Assembly: GCA_009823505.1 (NCBI GenBank)
Contig: VZQC01005585.1
Coordinates: 1,922,321 to 1,986,320, forward strand
From: Rhizomys pruinosus
Lineage: Eukaryota > Chordata > Mammalia > Rodentia > Spalacidae
Direction of reading: 5' to 3'
Length of the DNA stretch: 64,000 nucleotides
This document shows, in pieces, positions 9,600 to 21,534 of this stretch; the stretch's first letter is position 1; every line of letters starts with the position of its first letter. Below the pieces are notes generated by a model that was given only the letters and a program-made list of their open reading frames with translations, was not told the DNA's origin and did not search any database. Position numbers and translations under genes: made by a program.

Positions 9600-11050
9600 G
9601 TAGGTAAAAAAGGAAGCCACCTGTGGTTTTGTGCTAAATTACCTGTGCTTGTCTGTTTACACAGAAACCTGGCCTTAGGCGGGATTTGCCCGCATTAGCA
9701 AACCTGTGAGACCACCTAGGGATTGCAGAACATGAGGCAGGGGGTCTGAAAGCAAGCCCTGAAATATGATGTCACTCTGGGGGTCAAGCAACAGCCTGGA
9801 GGATCTGGGAGTGCTGTGCCGATGGGGGGAAGGAGGGGAGGCTTGGGAAAGGTTATCACCCTTAGGACAGCTACTGGCGGCTGCCTTGCGTCTTTTCCTA
9901 TAATCCAGTGAACGTGGCTCGTGCATCAACCTCCATGTGTGGCAGAGTGACCCCACAGCTGATGAACCAAAATGTTCAGTAGCCTCTAGATAAAAATCAA
10001 GGAGAAACCCTCTGATGATTGGGAAAAAGTTAGGCTTTAATGTAAATAAAAAAGAATGGCAGTTTATAGAGAGGCTAAAAGGACGGATGCCTCAAAGTGC
10101 TTAACGAAAGTCTTCACTCATATAATGGATCTTAAGAAAAGCCATACATGCCAGAGGATGCTACCTGGACTGCTGAGGCTGATCACAAACCAGGGAACCA
10201 AGCTTTTTCTTTCAGGATGTGCAAGCCTCTCAGCCTCTACAAGACAAGGGGTCAAGCTGGTGTAGCCCATCTCAGTTCCTCTGGAAGAGCAAGGCCTCCC
10301 TCTATGGAGAGCACATCAGAGAAAAGTAATGTGCTTACCATTCTGCTGAGCCTTCCAAGCCTAGAGGGAGGAAGACATCCACCACTGCCACCCCACCCCA
10401 AAATGAAGAGCCTCATGCACAGGTTCAAGGCTTCCCAAGGGACAGGAACCTCTTTATTTTCTCATCAACTAGCTCAGCATCTACCATCTACAGGGTTTAA
10501 TAAGTGTGGACTTAAAGTCCTGCTTCAAAACCAAAAAAAAAATGCCTTCCAGAGATTTTGAGCTAATTTAAATTACCACTTACATTAATAACATAATACC
10601 ATAGTGGAAATGACAAGTGTGGTATAACAACAGATGTGGGCGATGAAATCTTGAAAATGATCAGGGCACCTGCTGAGCACAGGATGCCACACACCTTACC
10701 CACAGTCACTTCATCCTGAGAGTTACAATCCCTTACCAGCAAACCATAAAACATGACGAAAATTCAAACAAATACATAAAGCACAGGTTTAGAATAGTTC
10801 AATGTCAGTCACATCATGCTGACAAAAACATTAATTTTAGAGAGCTGTCATCTAATTGATGCTGATAAATAAATGTTTCTTGTGAACAGCCAGCTTTGAA
10901 ATTCTACATTCACACCTGAAACTTATCCCTCTTATGGATCTAAGCAAAATATAGAAATTCAGTTTACATAGCCGCCAAATAAACTAACAAATGCATTTTT
11001 AGGTCAGCAACTAATTTAACCCTGAAGAATTATTACTTGTTAGAACTTGT
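9600..11050. other. Intron sequence with no recognised feature
   Basis: Relatively GC-rich around 9630-9960, AT-rich after 10560. Short open frames exist on both strands, but none has a family motif. It may be single-copy. Confidence 0.5.
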
Positions 11051-11054
11051 TTCA

Positions 11055-11270
11055 GGGGTTGGAGAGTGGCTAAGAGCACTGGTTGCTCTTGCAAAGGACC
11101 CAGGTTTGGTTCCCAGCACCCACATGGTGGCTAACGACCATCCATAACTCCAGTTCTAAGGGATTCAACACCCTCTTCTGACCTCTGAGTGTATTGCATG
11201 ACACAGGTGCACTTAAATACATGCAGGCAAATACACTCAAACACATAAAATAAAAATAACAAATAAAATA
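11055..11270 (+). repeat. B2/B3 SINE
   Basis: GGGGTTGGAGAGTGGC, GGTTTGGTTCCCAGCACCC, ACACCCTCTTCTGACCTC, ACACATAAAATAAA tail. It lacks the 17-bp duplication of the younger copies. Confidence 0.9.
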
Positions 11271-11560
11271 TTTTTATTTTTCAAACACTTTTATTGATGA
11301 TTTGTGTATTTCATTCATTATCTTTCAGTCCAATTTAGACACATTCCCCTCTCCCTTCCCCCACCCCACCCCTGTGCATGCCTTCTGTCATACATGTCTT
11401 GCATTTTTCTCTCAGTCTTTCCAAAAGTTTTTCACTACAGAGGCTTGTTATTTTGGGCAGAGTTTAACTGTATCATTCAGTTCTTTGACCCAGTCTTTAT
11501 GTTGTTGTTTTTCCCTCCTCTTTGGATTGCTCCAACATATGCCTATATAACCATCGCATA
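11271..11560 (-). repeat. L1 3' end, antisense
   Basis: ACTTTTATTGATGATTTGTGTATTTCATTC, then a CT-rich tract, the complement of the G-rich 3' UTR tract of rodent L1. Confidence 0.6.
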
Positions 11561-11861
11561 TGCATCAAAATTATGACCTCTAAGAATAAACTGTATGTTA
11601 ATTCCAAAATATGTTTAGGAATCACATTTCCCCCTTTAATTTTATATTACTCTAAAATATTAATACATACCTTGCACCCATATACAGTTATTACAGAGAC
11701 TAAAAATAAGTGGTAGGTCGATTCTAGGGCCATTAAAAGATTTACGTTATAACAACAGTTGCTTTCAGATAAAAAGAAATATAACAATAATGTTGTTCAG
11801 CTTGCCTTTCAACTGGGGATTTGGCATTAGCATCCACAAATGAGGGAAATCATTCGCCATT

Positions 11862-12010
11862 TGTTTTTTTTTTTTGAATCTGTGTTACTTCACTTAGCAT
11901 AATGGCTTTGAGTTCCATCCATTTACCTGCAAAGTTCATGATGTCATCGTTCTTTACTGCTAAATAGAACTCCATTGTGTAGATGTACCACATTTTTGTT
12001 AAAAAGAACT
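11862..12010 (-). repeat. L1 3' UTR fragment, antisense
   Basis: CTTTGAGTTCCATCCATTTACC, TTCATGATGTCATCG and CTCCATTGTGTAGATGTACC are widespread in antisense mammalian L1 3' UTRs. It may belong with 11271-11560. Confidence 0.65.
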
Positions 12011-14035
12011 TGTTCAACAGATAAACACAATTCAGCAATTATTTATCACCAATGAGTTCATCTAACATTTATTTTTCTTCATTCTCAGAGGAGCTGGAAA
12101 TGTAATTAGCACTTTGATGAGTTGTATCCTTTCTTAGCAAAACCTGGAACCAATTCCATGACAACAGGAAAATGTTCTGAGAGGCACCGCCACATAAAAA
12201 GCACAGCCCAGGGTCAACTGTCCAAAACAGTTTTGTGTCATCACATCTAGCTCTACACCTCCATTCAACCATATCATGGTATTATGGTAGCAGAAAGCCC
12301 TTTAAGAGAAATCTGGTCAAGAAAATAAGAATTTCTGGCCTGAGGAGAACCTTAACTTCCTAATATTTCTGAGTCAATAACTTGGTCACAGGACCACCCC
12401 TAGGAAGGCAGGTTCACCTTAAGTCATGCTAAAAACAGAGGCAGAATACCTAGTATATTAAAGAGGTAGTGAGCTTTTCCTGCCCAGAATTCCCTCCCCT
12501 AGTGCAGGGCTTTTGGACCCTGCCACAGACATGTGGCTCACTGTAAGCCTAGTTTCAGGAGAATTCAAGAAAACATAACCTCTCCTTTTCTTTGTTCTAT
12601 TTCTTTTCCATCCACGTGTTCCCTAATGGGCTCCAACATTTTGGGCTTTTTCACTTTTTCTCTAAAGTTCCTCTCCATTCGTGTGGCTGTTGCTGGTCTG
12701 CCACGAGTCTGATCTCCAGACTGGCGAATGAGACTAGGAACCCTGAAAGTGGACCCCACTTAACCCTATGTCAATGAGACAAGGTAGAAGAGGACAGACG
12801 GGGAGTCAGAGGCTGGGGACAGAACAGGGAGTGGACGTGATAGCTTCATCTGGCGAGGCAGATGTTCCAAGAGCCAGCAAATAGTTGATAATTGTGATCT
12901 CTATGACATAACGTTCTCACAAGATAAAGACCCAGTGGCCATTGTTTCTTCTAAGAACAATGGTTTCCAGTTAACACATGGCATGTCTGTGAGATGATGC
13001 AGTGCCCTGACCTGAAGATAATACACACTCACGGAATTAAAGGATTATTGGGATACCGGATGTCTAAACACTGCCAAAATGTAAAGCCACCGAAATAATA
13101 AAAGTGCAAGCCACAGCAGTATAAGAGGTTGAAAGGATGCAGCAACTCTACTCTACACAAGCTCCTGTGTTAATAAGCTGTACCACAAAGCCTGGCAACC
13201 TGAGGCAGGCTATATTACATATACTAAATTATCTTTGTTTGAAAAGTAACTAGGAAAAAATCAGAGCCATTCTTCCCACCTTTCCCTAACTATATAAGAC
13301 ACTAAAAGGTCTACAGTTCAAAGTTAAGTAAAGACCAGGGCAATAAATGCATTCAGTTAGCATCCATTAAGCTGAAAAATAAATTATTTTTATCTTATTT
13401 AATAAGTATGCACCTATTCTATACATTGCAGAGAGAAAAAAAGAATGAGGGAACTAAATTAACTACCGCTAACAGACAAACTCACAAAAGACTGGCAGAG
13501 CCAAGCCCACAAGCATAAAAACACCAACTATTAAACTAGTTACAAGTACAGAATATGGCAGGCTATGCTTTCTGGCCCTAGGAAACAGAGGAAAGGGAAT
13601 GAAGTGAGGATCTCCCTGCTGACCTCCAATCCTGCCCCTACTGAGCCATCATATTTGGCTACTGATAACCCACCAAAGGGGAGATGTGAAGGCCCTGGGC
13701 AACGGAGGGCTTGAGAGAGAGCACAGCATCAATCCAGCCCAAAGCTGTTTCCTAGACTCCCGGTACAAGTGCACACAGCACACGTATAAATATTCTACTG
13801 GTAGTCAAAAGACAGCTGGGGCTCCAACAGAGCACCAGAGTGAAACACAGACATCACAACCAAGCTCTTAGGGAATACTTCAAACAGTGTACAAGTGTTA
13901 GTATACACTTCAAGCTTTAAAAAAAAGGTTAATGTACCCTCATATATAGCCACAGGATTTGAAGACTCCCAAAAGACCTCTGAGATATTCCCTAGTTGGC
14001 TTTCTTTTCAAATGAACCAGAGCTGTTAGGAAACT
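12011..14035. other. Intron sequence with no recognised feature
   Basis: Mixed composition. The stretch 12350-12830 is richer in GC and could be an old LTR, but I cannot name one. No exon with sensible splice sites was found on the minus strand. Confidence 0.4.
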
Positions 14036-14118
14036 CAGGAAAGTTAAAAACAAGTTAGTGGCAGAAGCAGGACCCAACTCTCCCCACAGTTTGTTCAATG
14101 CTTTTTCCACTCAGGGAA
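14036..14118 (+). repeat. MIR fragment
   Basis: AAGTTAGTGGCAGAAGCAGGACCCAAC followed by CTTTTTCCACTC matches the 3' part of the MIR consensus. Confidence 0.5.
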
Positions 14119-14955
14119 AGTGACCTTGAGAACTGGTTAGATGACAAAGGCACAATTTTATAGGTCAACACATAGCAACAAACAGACAAGTACTATGTAG
14201 TAGTAATTTTCATGTGACCAAAGCATGGCTGAAAGTTTAGAGAAAATGTCTTAAATGAAATGCAGATTTTAAAAATTAACATTAAATTGAAGAAGCCCTT
14301 GCTTTAATCTAAGCTTTAGTTGGCAATCTGTTGCTTCAAACCCAGTAAGATCGATGCATTATGTAGTCTAATTTAAAATGTAAAACCAAACAGATCTGGA
14401 AAAGTACAGCTTTATCCATGCACTTAATTTATACTATACTGTACTGTAATTAAGCCTGAAATAAAAGCTATATTCTGTGTAAAGACAAAAAGCTCTTGTT
14501 AATGGCATTCCATTCCCAATGTAGAATAAAACAAAAGGCTTCTTTATGTGAAGCCAACTGTCATTATACTTTGTAGCTTGTATGGAAGTACTGGACTAAT
14601 ATTTGTACTGGGATTAGTGCTGGGATAACCAATCAGTTCACTCCTCCCTGGCAGTTTTGTTTTATCCTCAAATAAATGGCCAAAAGAAAAGAAAGAAAAA
14701 AAAAGAAACTGGCAGGCAGAACGACAACTATATTTATGAGATTAAACTCTCAAACCCTTCACAGTTTGCTGGGCAACTAATAACCATTTGCCAAGCTGTT
14801 CATTTAATAATGAGTCAGTTAAGCCAAAAGCAAATGTTCCTTCAACCAACCAATGCTACATAGTCATACCTACACAAAGTCCGATTAGTTATGTAATGTG
14901 CTTCATATCAAATAAGAAACACAAGGTAAGGGTAAACTGTCATTAAGTTAGTGCA

Positions 14956-15181
14956 TTTTTTAAATATTTATTTTGTTTTTATTTTGTGTATGAGTGTATT
15001 GCCTGCATGTGTGTAAGTGCGTCCATGTAGTACAATGCCCTTGGAGGTCAGAAGACAGCATTGGATCCCCTGGAACTGGAGTTACAGATGATTGTTAGCC
15101 ACCATGTGGTTGCTGGAAATCAAACCTGGGCATTCTGCAAGAGCAACCAGTGGTCTTAACACTGAACCATCTCTCAAGCCC
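14956..15181 (-). repeat. B3/B2 SINE, antisense
   Basis: TGTGTATGAGTGTATTGCCTGC, GATCCCCTGGAACTGGAG, GCCACCATGTGGTTGCTGG, CTGAACCATCTCTCAAGCCC. It ends about 430 bp from the Stk39 exon. Confidence 0.9.
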
Positions 15182-15598
15182 TACAGTATATTTTTTTAAA
15201 AAAAACCCAATTTGTGTATGATTTTATGAGTTATGAAGGTCAAGATGACCAACAAATAGTTCGGAGGAAATTCCTATTTGTCATGTACTCTAGACAAGAG
15301 CCAGAAGTGAGACATCCAACTCTGAGGTCAGATATTGCATGACCTCAGGTCAGTGTGTGGAATGTGTTTCTTTGATGTATAAAATGGAATGTCAACACTG
15401 AGACTACTGGGGCTATGCAAACTGAGTATGTCAAAGCTAAGGAATCATAAGGTGCAGAACCATCACTTGGGGAAGAAGGGGCATGGATGCTTACCAAGAA
15501 ATACATGTCTAGAGTAGATCGCACTACCCACCAGCACTATGCTCTTCTCTCACCCATCTCCACACAAAAGAAGAGCAAGCATGAGGCACCCCCTCCTT

Positions 15599-15607
15599 TA
15601 TACTCAC
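15599..15607 (-). other. 5' splice donor of the Stk39 exon
   Basis: The minus strand reads CTATTA then GTGAGTATA, close to the mammalian donor consensus. The break falls after a complete Leu codon, so the next exon should begin in phase 0. In known SPAK the next residues are KEIQ. Confidence 0.85.
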
Positions 15608-15720
15608 TAATAGTTCATCCATACTGGTCTGGCATTTTTCCAAGTTGATCCGCTTTATTGCTACACGTTCTTGCCTGGGTTTGCATAGAGCAGCCTGAAC
15701 CACAGCAGTAGCTCCACTGC
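15608..15720 (-). CDS. Stk39: Stk39 (SPAK) kinase-domain exon, probably exon 2
   Basis: Internal coding exon of 113 bp on the minus strand. The first two bases (GC) complete a glycine codon split by the upstream intron, and 37 full codons follow. The peptide starts [16 protein letters not shown], continues through [10 protein letters not shown] and ends QTSMDELL. This holds the glycine-rich ATP-binding loop (GSGATAVV) and the VAIK lysine that contacts ATP phosphates. SPAK is a cytoplasmic Ste20-type Ser/Thr kinase that WNK kinases activate and that phosphorylates cation-chloride cotransporters such as NKCC and NCC. The segment ALCKPRQER fits STK39; the paralogue OXSR1 differs there, as I recall the families. 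Splice sites agree: a TTTTTATTTCATTTCAG acceptor and a TTA/GTGAGT donor at phase 0. The flanking exons are not in the window, so both introns are long. No stop or frameshift is present. Exon number is inferred from the human gene. Confidence 0.95.
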
Positions 15721-15750
15721 CTGAAATGAAATAAAAACAACATCAGCTAT
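15721..15750 (-). other. 3' splice acceptor and candidate branch site of the Stk39 exon
   Basis: Read on the minus strand, the bases before the exon are a T-rich tract ending TTTCATTTCAG. A branch-like AGCTGATG (plus-strand 15741-15749) lies about 24 bases upstream of the AG. Both fit a functional mammalian acceptor. Confidence 0.8.
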
Positions 15751-16580
15751 CACATGGCACCCTGTCTACTTGTTATTCCTGCCCTTCTTTCATGAATAAT
15801 CTACTTTTTAAGACTTTAACTGAAGATATTCAAAATGTTACTATTGATATCTTTAAAGAGTTCCTTGGGTCCTAAAATAACTGGAAGAAAAAAGGGAAAT
15901 TTGGGTTTTTCCAGATGATTTATTTCTGAGAACACAGGGAGAAGGAACATGAGCACAACTCTGCATGAAGTGGTTGCTACACTCAGATCCTGATTCCATT
16001 CAGTTCCTCTTCTTCTCAGGCTCTTCCACATCGGAGCACCCCAAACCACTCCTGCCCAAGCCACTTCAGGACTTCTACCAGATGTGGACACAACTTCCCT
16101 AGCCCGAGCCTTCTTGAAGCTTATTCCTTCTACTCTTAGAAAAGCAGATATCTGCCCTGGCATTCTCATGCTGAAAGCACAACTTCTAAGAATGCCAAGC
16201 AAAATGGTACAAATGTGTAATTACAAAAGCTGTTGGCAGTCATAGGAATTTCCTATTTCTAAGGTTTCCTAATCATTAGCTAATGCACTCGAAATGCATG
16301 GCTCCTAAACGGCAGAGCCCTGTTGTTAACCATAGTTTACAAGAACAAGATGTAGAAGAGTAATGACTGTGGCACAACACAGGGAGCTCCTAATCAGATT
16401 TATACCCCATAAGGAAAAAGACCCCCAGGAAGGCATCTTGATCCTGCAAATGATATCAAAAATGCCATCCCAATCATATAAATCCTCTCCAACCCCTAGG
16501 ATCCAATAAAGGAAATACAGCCTAAGCTCAGGACTGTACAAAGGGGGGCAAATGTGACAATCTCAAAAGCTTTGCTTTAG

Positions 16581-16737
16581 AGCTGGGCATGGAGGCACAT
16601 GTCTTTAATCCCATCACTCAGGAGGCAAAGGCAAGCAGAACACTATGATATCCAGGCCAGCCTGGGTTGATCTACATAGGGAGTTCTAGGCCAGCAGGAG
16701 CTACAAATGAGATCCTGTCTCAAAAAAAAATTGTTTT
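16581..16737 (+). repeat. B1 SINE with 14-bp target duplication
   Basis: Full B1 flanked by AAGCTTTGCTTTAG at 16567-16580 and 16738-16751. Confidence 0.92.
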
Positions 16738-16945
16738 AAGCTTTGCTTTAGGAAAAGTGGAGTGCTTTTAGCTTGGGTCTACTGACCTAGGAACCTGTCA
16801 GATAAGCCTATTTGTCCCAACCCAGTTCTCTAACGTCAAGACTCTCACACCACAGAAGCTCAATCTGTGTTCCCTGTATAAACCCCATGTCCTGACCACT
16901 CACAGAACACAATTTACTCATAAAAGTCTCCTTATAAGCATATAC

Positions 16946-17075
16946 ATTTTTATTATTAGCATTATTTTATATGTGAGAAAATGGGGAACCCAGAAAAGTT
17001 GCTCAAGGTCACATAGCTAATAAATACCTGAGCCAGGATCTGAGTCAGTATGCCAGACGCCCACATCTGTGCTTT
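16946..17075 (+). repeat. MIR
   Basis: TTATTATTAGCATTATTTTA, GTGAGAAAATGGGGAACCCAG, CTCAAGGTCACATAGCTAATAA and GAGCCAGGATCTGAG align with the MIR core and 3' part. Confidence 0.8.
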
Positions 17076-17674
17076 TCTTCTGCTTCCCACACACCAGAGC
17101 ACACCCTGCCCTTCCTCACTTGTTTTGGCCTTGCCAGGAAAATATTTCTGCAGCACTAAATGGCTCAACCAAAGAGAACCCACCTGGAGGGAAAGCACAA
17201 GTTAACCTCCCTCTCTGGAGCTCAAGAGGCAAGAGTGTTGCTGCTAGAAGTGTGTGGAGAGCCCTCCTCTCCCAACTCCAGAGCCCCCATAAGCTGCCAC
17301 TCAGCCCCACCAGGCTGCCCTCCCTGCCCCTGGAGTGAGTTGGGTTCAATCCAGAATATTCCGGATACCATGCCAAACACTACAAAGAGCCCTGCTGATA
17401 GCAAAGTATATTTTCCAGTCCCCAGAACAAAAAGAGACTGTCACTGAAAGGAGCCACAGAGAAAGTGCTAAGAAGCTGGTTAGCAGTGGGCCCGTGACCC
17501 AGCAGAGAAATCAACAAACATTTTAACTAGCTGGTGACAGGGATCCATATTCACTACACTCTTAATGCATAGTCCAGAATATTTTCAAATTAAATGAACT
17601 AAAGAACAGATAAATAGAAAGAAAGCTCAAAGAAAGGACTGAACAGGCATATGGTTTTTTTTTTTTTATTTTTG

Positions 17675-17913
17675 TTTTCTTTTTAGTTTTACCCTTTTTT
17701 CGGTATTTTTGAGACAGGGTCTCCATTTTAGTACCAGGTGTCCTAGAGCTCGCTCTGTAGACCAGGCTGGCCTTGAACCCACAGAGATCCACCTACCTCT
17801 GCCTCCCAAGTGCTGGGATTAAAGGTGTGTGCCACCATGCCCAGCTGTGTATGATTTTTTGTTGTATTTTTTTTTTCTTTTCTTTTTAGTTTTACCCTTT
17901 TTTTGGTATTTTT
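17675..17913 (-). repeat. B1 SINE (antisense) between 36-bp direct repeats
   Basis: The B1 body at 17711-17845 is antisense. Flanks 17675-17710 and 17878-17913 are 36-bp direct repeats (TTTTCTTTTTAGTTTTACCC...GGTATTTTT) differing at one base. Confidence 0.9.
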
Positions 17914-18272
17914 AAACACGTATATGTAACACTGGGCTCCTTCTAATCATCCTTTATCCCCTTAACTATAAAGATCTCTGCTGCTACTAATGCATGAGAG
18001 GATGCAGACACAAGTAAGATTTCTCAAAAGCTTTAAAACTAGAGAACCTTATTGCATTAGTTACAGCTGACCAAAAAACAATGGCCTCATCTCTAGATGG
18101 TAAATAGCCAAACCCCACTGTCATAACATGAGTGGATATAATCACCCACTGAACACTTTGGGATGGCCCACTCTGATTCCAGAGACAGCCTTTAAATGCA
18201 AAAGAAATTAAGAACAAAGCTGAAGAAGAGGGCATCTTACAGAACAAGTCTAACTCTTGTACAGTGTGGCAG

Positions 18273-18520
18273 AGGGGCTGGAGAGGTGGCCTAGCGGTTG
18301 AGAGCGCTGACCGCTCTTACAGAGGACCCGGGTTCGATCCCCAGCACCCACATGGCAGCTGAGAACCGTCTGAAACTCCAACTCCAGGAGAACTCCAGTT
18401 CCAGGGGAATCCGACACCCTCTTCTGACCTCCGCGGCATTGCACGACACAGGTGCACAAACCTACATGCAGACAGTACACTCATACACATACAAAAATAA
18501 ATAAAATTAAAAAAAAAAAA
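18273..18520 (+). repeat. Young B2 SINE with 17-bp internal duplication
   Basis: Full-length, CpG-rich B2 with intact A and B box region (GGTTCGATCC). It carries AACTCCAACTCCAGGAG followed by AACTCCAGTTCCAGGGG, a tandem duplication absent from the copies at 11055 and 28982. Confidence 0.9.
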
Positions 18521-18989
18521 AGAATGCTTTTTGCTTGCAATAACTGAAAACCATAGGAATCGGACTTGGGGATAAGGTATCCTCACTGGTGTTTTTTGCC
18601 AAATTGACATCCAGGACACACTTCTCATGAATTCAGTTTGTGGGTGAGGTGGAGGCTAGCACCTTCTAAAGGGAAGTGGCAGAATGTAACTTGCCAAGGA
18701 AGGGCAAGAGCTGCTTCATGCAGCTGTGGTTCAATTCCATTTAAGCTGAAGTAAAACACGTTATACTGTGAGTCATAATCCAACTCTGGAAGCCTGCTTC
18801 AGGGCTGGATCATGAGTATCATGCCAGGATTAAAGGGAATCCAGGCTTCTAAAGCAAAGGAGGAGGTGACCTAACAGCAACATTCTAAAGGCCATTTAGA
18901 AATAATAAGAAGACAGTCTTACTTTAAGGATCTTTATACACTTTGCTGAATAATTTAAGAGAAAGCTTTAAAATGTAGGCTTAGCAACC

Positions 18990-19662
18990 TTCCAATATGG
19001 ACTGAAGACTCATGTCTCTCCAAGAATCCTCCAAACCTTCAGTGCCAGATGGGGACCACTGAGACATCCAGCTTGTGGACTGAGCTACTACTGGGGTTTC
19101 ACCCTCTTCAGAGTATAGACTGCCATTATTGAACTATACAGGCTGTATCATGGAGACCAGTACAAGAAGATCAAGACAGGACATGGTGCTTACTGGACCT
19201 CATTTGTTAACCATAGGAAGGGAAAACCCCAGTGTGGAACACAAGGGCAGAACTGATGATTGTTTAGGCTTGCCTGGAGGAGCCTTCAAACATGACATCT
19301 TTCAGCCTAATAAAGAAAAAATAAAGAAATCATAAGCTGAAGATGCTAAAAGATATATGTGGCATGCATATATGCATATTTTGGAGTAATACAAATTGGA
19401 AGGGACAACAACAACAAAAAAGACTGGGTCAAAGAACTGACTGAAACAGTGAACTTCTGCTCAAAACAGTAAACTTCTCCATCAGAAATTTTAAAAAAGA
19501 CTGAGAAAAAAGTGAAAAACATGTTTTGCAGAATGAATGAGCTCTGGTGGGGTCAGGGGGAAGGAAGGGGGAATGGATCTAGATTTGATTGGAAGTTTTG
19601 TATGAAATTCACAAGCTTCAATAAAAAAAATAATAATAAAATAAAATAAAATAAAATAAAAC
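18990..19662 (+). repeat. L1-like 3' UTR and 3' end, sense
   Basis: 19545-19662 has the G-rich tract, GTATGAAATTCACAAG and an AATAAAA tail typical of rodent L1 3' ends here. The 18990-19300 part resembles L1/Lx 3' UTR sequence and is less certain. Confidence 0.5.
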
Positions 19663-20699
19663 GTAGGCTTAGAATTCCAGGAACGGAATGAAAGTTGGCA
19701 ATGTGAAGTAAAATGGTAACAACTGAAACCTTAAACAGAGCCTTTCTTAATTTTGAAATATAACTCATTAACATTTAGTAGTGTGTTTCCAAAGACTACC
19801 CTGCTTTAAATAGTTCAGGAATTTCTCAGTCTATTCCAGACTCCCATTTCAAGTGAATTAAGTTATTCTATAGGATTGTATGGGCCTAGACTAAGAGAAT
19901 TATGTCTTCACAGCTTTCCAAACTCGCTGTTTTAAGTCATTCTATCTCAATCTGCTTTGGTAATTCGAGGCAAAGAACAGCTTCTAAAGCTTTTTGAATA
20001 GAATCATAGTTAACTGCACACAGAGGCAGTTTCCTTGAGTACATCACCAAGGTATAAATTTGTCCTTGGGTAGACATGTGTTCTCATTTCACTACTTGTA
20101 CTGTCGCTGATACTAAATCAAATCACCTGAAAATTGCCCAGCTGCATTTCCCACTTTCAGATACTCTAAGAAATACTTCATGGCTACGTAATTTAATATC
20201 ATAGCTTTGGATTTCACTAAGTCTGTATGAAACTAGCACAGACAACTTCAGTGTTTACTTTTACTAAAAAAAAAAAAAAATTGCTGCCATTACCAGAGAT
20301 GATCTAAACAGTATGTTTAAAGTTCTTACTTCTATGACCCATACAATTCCTCCTTGTATGTAATGCTGTAAAAATGTCCCATTCCTAAATGATCTAAGGG
20401 ATAATGAGAAATTTATAGCATCACACTTTCCTTTTCTATCCTGAAATTTAGAAACTCACATGTAACATTTATGTTTAATAGTAACAATTATCTTAGTCCA
20501 GATTTCCTGTGACTTCTTACCGTCATCATCCAGTTCCTGGGACCTTAACTGACAGGTATTTCCATTACAGAAATCGGTGTTCCCAGAACTCAACACAGTA
20601 ACACTACCTTGAAACACTACTCCCTGGCCACCCAATGTGAAAAAACAGGCTTAACAGCCACAAGAGAACTTCAGGCACACAAGGCAACAAAAGATGTTT

Positions 20700-20760
20700 G
20701 GTTATATTAATTTATCAACAAACTAATTAAACCCCTACCATGTGGCAGTTAGTTCACTAG
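20700..20760 (-). repeat. L2-like 3' end, antisense
   Basis: AACCCCTACCATGTGGCAGTTAG resembles the antisense of the L2 3' end (cctactatgtgccagg). Confidence 0.4.
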
Positions 20761-20854
20761 ATGATAAAAGTTCAAAGGTGGAATAAATCCCTCCATGGGA
20801 TCATTTCCTATTCAGAAGTGAAGATAGGATTAGACAGCTTCTGTGCCCCGAGAG

Positions 20855-21192
20855 TTTGCTACAGACTAAATACATATACTAAAACTCCAACCCACAATGA
20901 ATTTAGAGAAAGGGCCTTAGTTGAGGTAAGGAAATTAAAATTTCATCAGGGTGGATGATTGGTATCTTTATGAGAAATGTCAACCAAGAATATACTTTTC
21001 CTCTCTTCCCACCATATGAGTACCCAAAGAAAAGGTACTAGCCTGCAAACTAGAAAGACAGAGGTAGAAAACAAGTTGACCAGTGCCTTAAGTTCCATTG
21101 CCAGCCTCCAGAATTTGTGGACATAATGGTCTGTGGTTTATGCCACCCAGTCTATGATATTTTGTTACAGTAGCCACAAAAGACTAATACAA
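20855..21192 (+). repeat. MLT1 LTR (ancient MaLR)
   Basis: Starts TGCTACAGACTAAATA. It contains CATATGAGTACCC, CCAGCCTCCAGAATTTG and TGCCACCCAGTCTATG, and ends GTAGCCACAAAAGACTAATAC. The order fits mammal-wide MLT1. Confidence 0.8.
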
Positions 21193-21394
21193 AAGCCTTC
21201 AATATCTGTTCTAATTCACTCTTCCACTGGCAAAGTAAATAATGCCACACAAATTACAAGTTCTAAGAAATTTCCTAGTAAGGTCCATAGCCAGAGGTGA
21301 GAGTCATGTGAAGGCCTCTGGTAGGTCACTGTAGTTTACACCTTAGGTAGCAAGACCTTTGAAAACAAGATTAGATGGGGATTCTATCCATCCA

Positions 21395-21475
21395 GGTCCC
21401 CCTGTGACCTTGGACCTAATTTCTATCTAAACTTCAGCTTCCTCAATAGCATGATAAAATCTACTTGTATAGCAG
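21395..21475 (+). repeat. MIR fragment
   Basis: CCTGTGACCTTGGACC, then CTTCAGCTTCCTCAATAGC, matches the MIR centre. Confidence 0.5.
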
Positions 21476-21534
21476 AATGTGTCTCACATCCATGGGAAAC
21501 AGACATTCAATGAACATAAGGAGCTCTCACCGGA

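Larger units (their letters stand above)
1..15607 (-). other. Stk39: Stk39 intron downstream of the exon (partial)
   Basis: Inferred from the exon position and strand. I looked for the next kinase exon (KEIQAMSQC region) on the minus strand and did not see it, so this intron is at least 15.6 kb. Besides the repeats listed, the gaps at 614-1427, 1786-2404, 2471-2836, 5840-7480, 9600-11050 and 12011-14035 hold AT-rich sequence in which I recognise no gene. Confidence 0.8.

Noticed and set aside
9600..9990. Possible processed pseudogene in the GC-richer block
   Set aside because: No poly-A tail, no target duplication and no recognisable protein similarity by eye.
10148..10561. 137-codon plus-strand open frame
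   Set aside because: Composition and content do not suggest a protein, and it runs opposite to the host gene. Not supported as a gene or processed pseudogene.
15816..16202. 128-codon minus-strand open frame just upstream of the Stk39 exon
   Set aside because: It stops about 95 bases before the acceptor, has no recognisable domain and lies in sequence without splice support. Likely a chance frame.
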